NCBI GenBank assembly: GCA_023145275.1 | Contig: JAGLEB010000066.1 | Location: 1-19,742, forward strand | Direction of reading: 5' to 3' | Source of the DNA: Flavobacteriales bacterium | Lineage (GTDB): Bacteria > Bacteroidota > Bacteroidia > Flavobacteriales > JADGDT01 | DNA: 19,742 nt | Shown here: piece by piece, positions 14,821 to 19,742 of the stretch | Layout: each line of letters starts with the position of its first letter | Numbering within the stretch: the stretch's first letter is position 1 | The notes under the pieces: generated by a model | What the model was told of the DNA's origin: nothing | The model's database searches: none | What the model saw: only the letters and a program-made list of their open reading frames with translations | Made by a program: the position numbers and the translations under genes

Positions 14821-15975
14821 ATGGATAATTTTGAACTATACAATCCAGTAAATCTAATATTCGGAAAAGGTGAAATTTCTAAAATAAGCTCAAACATACC
14901 TTCAGGAGCTAAGGTTCTACTTACTTATGGAGGTGGAAGCATAAAGAAAAATGGTATTTACGATCAAGTAGTTGCTGCTTTAAAAGGAGTTGAGGTAATT
15001 GAATTCTCAGGAATTGAAGCTAACCCTCAATATTCAACTTTAATGAAGGCTGTTGAACTCTCTAGAGCTGAAAACATCAATTTTATTCTTGCTGTTGGAG
15101 GAGGTTCTGTTATTGACGGAAGTAAATTTATTTCGGTAGCTACGCCTTTGAGTGGTGATGCTTGGGGAATATTAACTGGTGAGGCTAAAATTGAATCAGC
15201 TATCCCTCTTGGAACAGTACTCACTCTTCCAGCTACAGGTTCCGAAATGAATTCTGGAGCTGTAGTTTCTAGGAAAGAAATAAATGAGAAACTTCCCTTT
15301 GGCAATCCATTGTGTTTTCCAAAGTTCTCCATTTTAGATCCAACAGTTGTTGCTTCTTTACCTCGACGTCAATTAGTGAATGGTGTTGTTGATGCTTTTG
15401 TGCATACGCTCGAACAGTATGTTACCTACCCTAATAATGCTCCTCTACAAGACCGAATTGCAGAAAGTATTCTTATAACATTACTAGAGATTGGAGAAGA
15501 TGTAATAAATAATCCAAGTGATTACAATTTAGCCTCTAACTTAATGTGGAGTGCTACTATGGCTTTAAACGGCTTAATATCTAAAGGAGTACCTTCAGAT
15601 TGGGGAACACATATGATTGGACATGAGTTGACAGCTCTATTCAATATAGATCACGGACAAACTTTAGCAATTATTGGACCTAATCTTTACCGTACTTTAT
15701 TCGATTCAAAAAAAGAAAAATTGGCTCAACTAGGACGAAGAGTATTCTCTCTCGAAGGAAGTGATGAAAAAGTTGGACTTGAGGCAATCGACAAGCTGCA
15801 AGAGTTTTTCACAACTTTGGGCATGAAAACAAAAATATCTGAATTAACTGATAAAGCAGAAACCGCTCCAGAAATTATATTCGAAAGGTTTACTAAAAGG
15901 ATATGGTTAAATATAGGAGAGAAAGGATTAATAACTCCTAAATTAGCTAAAGAGATAGTTGAAATGAGTATTTAG
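14821..15975 (+). CDS. yqhD: Iron-type alcohol/aldehyde dehydrogenase, YqhD/BdhA-like
   Basis: This 384-residue group III metal-dependent dehydrogenase resembles E. coli YqhD over its whole length, beginning NFELYNPVNLIFGKGEISKI. The coenzyme-binding signature GGGSVIDGSK is at residues 93-102, after an earlier YGGGSIKKNG. The metal ligands are present at D191, H195, H264 and H278 (VDAFVHTLEQ; THMIGHELTALFNIDHGQ), each three positions before the YqhD ligands Asp194, His198, His267 and His281. Family members reduce short aldehydes with NADPH, often as protection against lipid-peroxidation products or methylglyoxal. Substrate and cofactor are inferred. It is a single-gene unit ended by a strong bidirectional terminator. 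Confidence 0.93.
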   Translation: MDNFELYNPVNLIFGKGEISKISSNIPSGAKVLLTYGGGSIKKNGIYDQVVAALKGVEVIEFSGIEANPQYSTLMKAVELSRAENINFILAVGGGSVIDGSKFISVATPLSGDAWGILTGEAKIESAIPLGTVLTLPATGSEMNSGAVVSRKEINEKLPFGNPLCFPKFSILDPTVVASLPRRQLVNGVVDAFVHTLEQYVTYPNNAPLQDRIAESILITLLEIGEDVINNPSDYNLASNLMWSATMALNGLISKGVPSDWGTHMIGHELTALFNIDHGQTLAIIGPNLYRTLFDSKKEKLAQLGRRVFSLEGSDEKVGLEAIDKLQEFFTTLGMKTKISELTDKAETAPEIIFERFTKRIWLNIGEKGLITPKLAKEIVEMSI

Positions 15976-16021
15976 TGTCTAATGAAAAAATACTATTAAC
16001 CACTGTTAGATAGAGATATTT

Positions 16022-16065
16022 AACAAAAAAGGCTATCATAACAATATGACAGCCTTTTTTTTGTT
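16022..16065. terminator. Bidirectional terminator between convergent genes
   Basis: AAAAAAGGCT (16025-16034) pairs with AGCCTTTTTT (16051-16060). TCATA (16036-16040) and TATGA (16045-16049) extend the stem inwards past one mismatch to a 4-base loop. A run of T on one side and of A on the other lets it serve the dehydrogenase gene (plus) and the Cys-cluster gene (minus). The stop codon of the latter (16064-16066) lies at the edge of the structure. Confidence 0.85.
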
Positions 16066-16801
16066 ACTCATCCAGTCCTCTACGAACATATCCTCTTGCT
16101 AGAGGAAATTCCTTTTCTACTTCGTCTCTAATTTTTTCTAATAGCAATAATTGGTTCAATGCCATCTCTTTAGTCGAAGGAAAATGATTAATAATATTAT
16201 TCCATGATTCTATAGATCTATCAAGAGCAATAAGCGCAACTTTAGCAAACCCTCTATGAAAACCATCTTCAAATTCGTGCTTACTGTTCAAAGCTGATTT
16301 AAGCTTCTTCGCGATTAAGTTTTGATACCATCTAATATATTCAACAGCTTTTGTAAGTTTTTGAAGACTTTCTGCAAGTTCCTTTGGTGACACTTTATGC
16401 CTAACATCGTCTTTTTCAGGAGAAGAAGTATGTTTAGCAAAACCTTCGAACCACACATTTACCATTTTGCTATACTCCTCTGTTTTCTCGTATAAATCAT
16501 AGCCAGCAGAAAGGGTTTCCTCACTATTGGGATCTGCAAATTTATTTGAAAACTCACTTAAATCTACTCCCATCTCATCAGACAGTTTAGACAGATCATC
16601 GATAGTCAGGTTTACAACATCTTCAATTTTATCCCAAAAATTAAATTTCTTATCTCCCCTAACAAAAAACTTCAAATTCACATCATAGTACAAACATTCA
16701 TCTCTATGATTACATTTTTCGCACCATCGATCACAATACTGAAAAATGCCAGCTTTGTATGTTTTCTTCTCTATTGCAGAATTATTATTACTATCCTCCA
16801 T
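16064..16801 (-). CDS. Uncharacterised protein with an N-terminal four-Cys cluster
   Basis: This is a 245-residue soluble protein. I do not know a named function. Near the N-terminus, FQYCDRWCEKCNHRDECLYYD places four Cys at residues 23, 27, 30 and 36 (C-x3-C-x2-C-x5-C), a spacing suited to zinc or an Fe-S cluster. There are no other Cys in the protein. The rest is acidic and helical (DDLSKLSDEMGVDLSEF, then a long helical C-terminal part with many Lys, Glu and Trp). No signal peptide or membrane segment is present. Similar 'CDxWC-xxC' proteins occur as conserved unknowns in Bacteroidota, from memory. It stands alone between a shared terminator and a 162-base gap. The ATG follows a purine-rich AAGCAAGGGGAG. 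Confidence 0.82.
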   Translation of the reverse strand: MEDSNNNSAIEKKTYKAGIFQYCDRWCEKCNHRDECLYYDVNLKFFVRGDKKFNFWDKIEDVVNLTIDDLSKLSDEMGVDLSEFSNKFADPNSEETLSAGYDLYEKTEEYSKMVNVWFEGFAKHTSSPEKDDVRHKVSPKELAESLQKLTKAVEYIRWYQNLIAKKLKSALNSKHEFEDGFHRGFAKVALIALDRSIESWNNIINHFPSTKEMALNQLLLLEKIRDEVEKEFPLARGYVRRGLDE

Positions 16802-16942
16802 CTCCCCTTGCTTTATTCCTAAATTTTAGAGAATAAAAGTGAGAAAAATTCATCACATAAAACATAAGAAATATCATATAGAAAGGTGATTATGAAACAT
16901 GTGCATTTCTAATCCTCATACAATATCTTCTGCATGATATTA

Positions 16943-16957
16943 AAAGCTTGTAGCTTT
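16943..16957 (-). terminator. Possible weak terminator of the KtrA-SDR operon
   Basis: Minus-strand AAAGCT (16957-16952) pairs with AGCTTT (16948-16943) around a 3-base loop and is followed by TAATATC. It lies 7 bases after the short-chain dehydrogenase stop. The stem is short and the T-run poor. Confidence 0.3.
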
Positions 16958-16963
16958 GAAAAA

Positions 16964-17680
16964 TTAGAAATTTCGAACATCTAATATCACATCAGGAAAA
17001 TCATTTGGTTTATCAATAACTTTCTTAAAAAGTTTTGCGACACTCTCAGGACATGATAACTGTCCATCATTATATAAATCCTTAAACTTATCAATATTGC
17101 TAAATTTAGTCTCATCACTACTTCTAATGACTCCCTGCATATCAGTATCTACAACTCCAGGAGCTATTGAAAATACTTTAATATGCTCTACATTATCTTT
17201 CTTTAACTCTTCATTAAGGACTAAGCTGAACATATCTATACCTGCCTTTGATGCGTTATAACTACTCCAACCATCTATAGGGTATTTACCAGCTCCAGAG
17301 CTCACATTTATTATTTGCATTTCTTTGGATCTAGTAGAAAACTGTCGCATAAACATATTCATCAAAAGTGACGGAGAGACTAAGTTTACATTGAAATTCG
17401 CAAGTATATTTGTAGAAAAATCATGGCCTACATGGCCAATTGGCTCTATTACTCCAGCATTATTTATTAGTATATACTTGTCGTATTCCTCAACTGGAAA
17501 TCTAAAACGTTCAACAACTTCTATATCGGATAAATCGAGAACAATATGACGGTAATTGTGATGCTCTATCGTTTGCTGTCGCGATAATCCAACTACTCGA
17601 ATATCGTCTTCCTGTAATAATAATTCAGCAAGTGCTTTCCCTAAACCTCTACTAGCCCCTGTAATATATGCTACTGTCAT
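16964..17680 (-). CDS. Short-chain dehydrogenase/reductase, benzil/sepiapterin-reductase-like
   Basis: This is a 238-residue classical SDR. The Rossmann motif is TGASRGLG (residues 7-14), and R34 in LSRQQ favours NADPH. NNAG is at 73-76, and the catalytic set is S128 (INVSSGAG), Y141 and K145 (YNASK). SIAPGVVDTDMQGVIRSS and the segment after it resemble the YueD benzil reductase and sepiapterin reductase group more than the fatty-acid FabG group. It should reduce a carbonyl in the cytoplasm; the true substrate is unknown. It starts 2 bases after the stop of the KtrA-like gene, so the two are almost certainly co-transcribed. A functional link between them is not obvious. Confidence 0.9.
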   Translation of the reverse strand: MTVAYITGASRGLGKALAELLLQEDDIRVVGLSRQQTIEHHNYRHIVLDLSDIEVVERFRFPVEEYDKYILINNAGVIEPIGHVGHDFSTNILANFNVNLVSPSLLMNMFMRQFSTRSKEMQIINVSSGAGKYPIDGWSSYNASKAGIDMFSLVLNEELKKDNVEHIKVFSIAPGVVDTDMQGVIRSSDETKFSNIDKFKDLYNDGQLSCPESVAKLFKKVIDKPNDFPDVILDVRNF

Positions 17681-17682
17681 AA

Positions 17683-18357
17683 TTATTCATTTATATCGAT
17701 AAAGCGATCTATATCTTTCGTTTTTCCAAAAATTAGGATGAGGTCGTCTTCCTCAATAACTGTTGTAGCTTCTGGAACTCCAAGAATATGGTGATGTTCC
17801 CCTCTTTTACGTAGCAGAGTAACAAGGTTTAATTTGTATTTCTGTCGTAAGCTAATATCATGCAATGTCCTATTTACCGCACCTCTTGGGGCTTTAACCT
17901 CAATAATCTCATACGAGTCAGGAAGAGGTATTGTTAGCAAAACACTTGGGTTAATCAAAGTTTCAGATACCGTATCACTCACAGCCTCCTCAGGAGAAAG
18001 AATTTCGTCAATACCCATTTTGTTAAGTATTTTTTTCTGTGCTTCATCCTGTGCACGAACAATAATCCTTTTTACATTAATCTCTTGTAAGGTGAAAGTT
18101 GTAAGAAGTAATGCCTGAAAATCCTCACCAATGGCAACAACAACAGCATCCATCTCGTTAATATTTTGAGAAAGAAGGGCATTTTTATCAGTAGAATCTA
18201 AAACAACTGAATAGGTAACACTTTCTTTAATACTATCTATTCTATCCTTACTAATATCTATAGCAATTACTTCCGCTTCTTTTATCGCTAATTTTGATGC
18301 AATAGCTGATCCAAATCTTCCAATACCAATTACGGCAAAACGAGGTTTACTCTTCAT
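17683..18357 (-). CDS. TrkA/KtrA-type potassium-uptake regulatory subunit (RCK)
   Basis: This 224-residue single RCK unit is the length of KtrA/KtrC. The RCK_N domain has GIGRFG (residues 11-16) and an acidic residue at the end of beta-2 (IAIDIS, D34), as for NAD or ATP/ADP binding. VVLDSTD and VVVAIGEDFQALLLTT follow in the usual places. The RCK_C (TrkA_C) domain is at about 140-222, with ITLLRKRG-like strands and EEDDLILIFGKTKDI. Such proteins form octameric rings that gate a KtrB/TrkH membrane channel. No channel gene lies in the window, so the partner must be elsewhere. It is the first gene of a two-gene unit with the SDR. Confidence 0.9.
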   Translation of the reverse strand: MKSKPRFAVIGIGRFGSAIASKLAIKEAEVIAIDISKDRIDSIKESVTYSVVLDSTDKNALLSQNINEMDAVVVAIGEDFQALLLTTFTLQEINVKRIIVRAQDEAQKKILNKMGIDEILSPEEAVSDTVSETLINPSVLLTIPLPDSYEIIEVKAPRGAVNRTLHDISLRQKYKLNLVTLLRKRGEHHHILGVPEATTVIEEDDLILIFGKTKDIDRFIDINE

Positions 18358-18581
18358 AGATATATTTATTTACTTAGTATAATGTTTTACACTCTTGTTC
18401 CTTATTAATGAAACATTCTTTAGGAATATTGTTTTTACACAATAAGACAACCATATATTGAATGTGAAACCTGCCCAAAACATAAAATTAGAACATTTTA
18501 CAATCTTTGACTTGATTATTTATACTATTTTTAAATATATACTTTAATATTGCAGCATATCAAAAAGTACGAAGGCATTTT

Positions 18582-19391
18582 ATGAAAAAAATATCAGCTT
18601 CGATTGTAGTTTATAACACTCCCCCAAAAATACTAGAGCAAAGTATTGAAAGTTTCCTGAACTCTGACTTAAGTGGAGAGCTTTGGATAATAGACAATAC
18701 CCAAAATGCGGAGTTTAGTTATCTCAAAAAAAAATACCCCGCAATTAATTACATATTTAACAATGAAAACCTTGGATATGGTAAAGCTCATAACATTGCA
18801 CTAAGACATTTTTCTGACAAATCTGAATATCATCTAGTACTCAATCCAGATGTATCATTTAGACCAGATTTATTAACATCTTTATCGTATTACTTAGACA
18901 AAAATAAAAACACCGGTTTGATTGCTCCAAAAGCCATTTACCCTAGTGGTGACGAGCAAAGTAATGGTAGGCTGATTCCCAGTCCAATAAATTTAATCTT
19001 CAGACGTTTCATTCCAGACTTTCTAAACATAATTGACAACAACAGCTATGAACTAAAATTCAACCAGCAAAACAACTACTTGTCACCTGTAATACTAGGA
19101 AGTTTTATGTTATTCAGAAATTCCTCTCTTAAGGAAATTGGGTTCTTTGATGAGACTTTTTTCTTGTATCCTGAAGATATAGATATCTCAAGGAGAATGT
19201 TCGAAAAATATGACAATATCATTTTTATGGAGAAGTCTTTTATTCACCATCATTCACAGGAATCATATAAAAGCTGGACAATATTAGAAGTACATATAAA
19301 AGAAATGATAAAATACTTCAATAAATGGGGATGGATTTTCGATAAGAAAAGAAAAGATGCCAACAGAAAAACATTAAACCAATTCAGTTAA
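18582..19391 (+). CDS. Family 2 glycosyltransferase (rhamnosyltransferase-like)
   Basis: This is a 269-residue GT-A fold enzyme without membrane segments. The N-terminal strand SASIVVYNTP and WIIDNT (35-40) bind the nucleotide sugar, and ENLGYGKAHNIA follows. LNPDV (87-91) is the DxD-like metal site, and FFLYPEDIDISRR carries the acidic acceptor-site residues E198/D199. This pattern is close to WbbL-type rhamnosyltransferases of polysaccharide synthesis. Donor and acceptor are inferred only. It is an isolated gene here. An IS begins 7 bases after its stop, so any genes that once followed it may have been separated. The 190-base region upstream is AT-rich, with TAATATTG (18545-18552) as a one-mismatch -7 element. 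Confidence 0.9.
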   Translation: MKKISASIVVYNTPPKILEQSIESFLNSDLSGELWIIDNTQNAEFSYLKKKYPAINYIFNNENLGYGKAHNIALRHFSDKSEYHLVLNPDVSFRPDLLTSLSYYLDKNKNTGLIAPKAIYPSGDEQSNGRLIPSPINLIFRRFIPDFLNIIDNNSYELKFNQQNNYLSPVILGSFMLFRNSSLKEIGFFDETFFLYPEDIDISRRMFEKYDNIIFMEKSFIHHHSQESYKSWTILEVHIKEMIKYFNKWGWIFDKKRKDANRKTLNQFS

Positions 19392-19398
19392 TTATATT

Positions 19399-19742
19399 AC
19401 TAAAGTTTCGCACCCAATCTAGGCGACTAATTTAAATGATTGTTTGTTATTTTCAATATTCATCAAGAAAGTGAATTTTTCGCTGTGATATATTAGTTTA
19501 CTTAAAGTTTCTTCTAAATCTAAGCCGTCGATTATAAAATCCAAAACAATCAATATTTCACTTATTACCGCTATAATTCTTTCATTTAGCTTATGTTCAA
19601 TAATGTCTTGTTTTACATCTCTAAACATTCCACCAATAGTTTGGTAAGCCTCCATCCTGTACTTTAAGCTTAGCAACTGATACTGTATCATAGTTATTGT
19701 TGTTTGGGCAATCTGAACGTCAAAATTAGTTGATTGATTCTT
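19399..19742 (-). mobile_element. Insertion sequence (IS4-like), transposase-3' end, continuing past the window
   Basis: The element begins at about 19399 with ACTAAAGTTTCGCACC, the same 16 bases found in inverted orientation at 8-23. The transposase stop codon (19419-19421) lies 4 bases inside this terminal repeat, as is common for compact IS ends. The exact boundary could differ by a base or two, and no target duplication can be checked because the far end is outside the window. Insertion was immediately after the glycosyltransferase stop. Confidence 0.72.
19419..19742 (-). CDS. Transposase, IS4-like DDE family, C-terminal part
   Basis: The minus-strand frame is open from the stop at 19419 to the window edge (108 codons), so the ATG at 19691 is internal and the gene is cut by the window. 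The codons before that ATG encode KNQSTNFDVQIAQTTIT. Together with IQYQLLSLKYRMEAYQTIGGMFRD, this resembles the segment after the catalytic Glu in IS4-type transposases, typically '...LGLGKNQS..FD.QIA.TTI'. The catalytic DDE residues themselves would lie outside the window. The remaining residues are helical with no other domain. The family call rests on remembered sequence patterns and the adjacent terminal repeat, so the exact IS group is open. Confidence 0.72.
   Translation of the reverse strand, partial: KNQSTNFDVQIAQTTITMIQYQLLSLKYRMEAYQTIGGMFRDVKQDIIEHKLNERIIAVISEILIVLDFIIDGLDLEETLSKLIYHSEKFTFLMNIENNKQSFKLVA

Noticed and set aside
18383..18440. TGTTTTACAC / TGTTTTTACAC direct words upstream of the KtrA-like gene
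   Set aside because: Two short AT-rich words with different spacing from the gene; too weak to call an operator.
1..19742. The whole window as a composite transposon
   Set aside because: The matching IS ends at both edges invite this, but the content is ordinary chromosomal genes with uniform base use and no resistance, phage or conjugation cargo. Independent insertions or assembly breaks at repeated IS copies are simpler.

Overview
The window is about 34% G+C by eye. It carries no rRNA, tRNA or CRISPR. It looks like a chromosomal piece of a Bacteroidota genome. The reasons are the repeated -7 element TAnnTTTG upstream of genes, weak or absent Shine-Dalgarno sequences, a FadL/OmpP1-type outer-membrane protein, a lipoprotein RND adaptor, typical Bacteroidota two-component proteins, and degenerate intergenic repeats of the kind common in that phylum. 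The species cannot be named from the sequence.

Layout. Positions 1-23 are the outer end of an insertion sequence (IS). A hotdog-fold thioesterase follows (27-425, minus), then a 260-base repeat-rich spacer. Next comes a four-gene minus-strand efflux operon, read from 7427 down to 705: TetR-type regulator, TolC-type outer-membrane channel, lipoprotein adaptor and RND pump. A 446-base divergent region with a candidate regulator operator and two promoters separates it from a plus-strand FadL-type outer-membrane transporter (7874-9325) that ends in a strong terminator. A polyprenyl synthase and an overlapping small gene of unknown function follow (9476-10805). A minus-strand pair encodes a cytoplasmic retropepsin-like protease and a small outer-membrane barrel (12113 down to 11038). 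A plus-strand histidine kinase and OmpR-type response regulator overlap by 8 bases (12293-14507). Downstream lies a 61-base decayed copy of the regulator's 3' end, and then a YqhD-like iron-type aldehyde/alcohol dehydrogenase (14821-15975). A bidirectional terminator separates this from a minus-strand Cys-cluster protein of unknown function. A minus-strand KtrA-like gene plus short-chain dehydrogenase operon (18357 down to 16964) and a family 2 glycosyltransferase (18582-19391) complete the set. The right edge (19399-19742) is the end of an insertion sequence with the 3' part of an IS4-like transposase gene running out of the window.

How the parts work together. The TetR/TolC/adaptor/RND genes make a complete tripartite export pump with its own repressor. 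The kinase and regulator form an ordinary membrane-sensing pair. The remaining genes are mostly housekeeping or envelope functions in small independent units.

The most informative structural observation is that both window edges carry the same 16-base sequence in opposite orientation, each reading outwards as the start of an insertion sequence. The gene content between them looks like ordinary chromosome. I found no convincing new defence, secretion or biosynthetic system. The best candidates for new biology are the small unknown genes: the Cys-cluster protein, the prenyl-synthase-coupled 117-residue protein, and the retropepsin/barrel pair.
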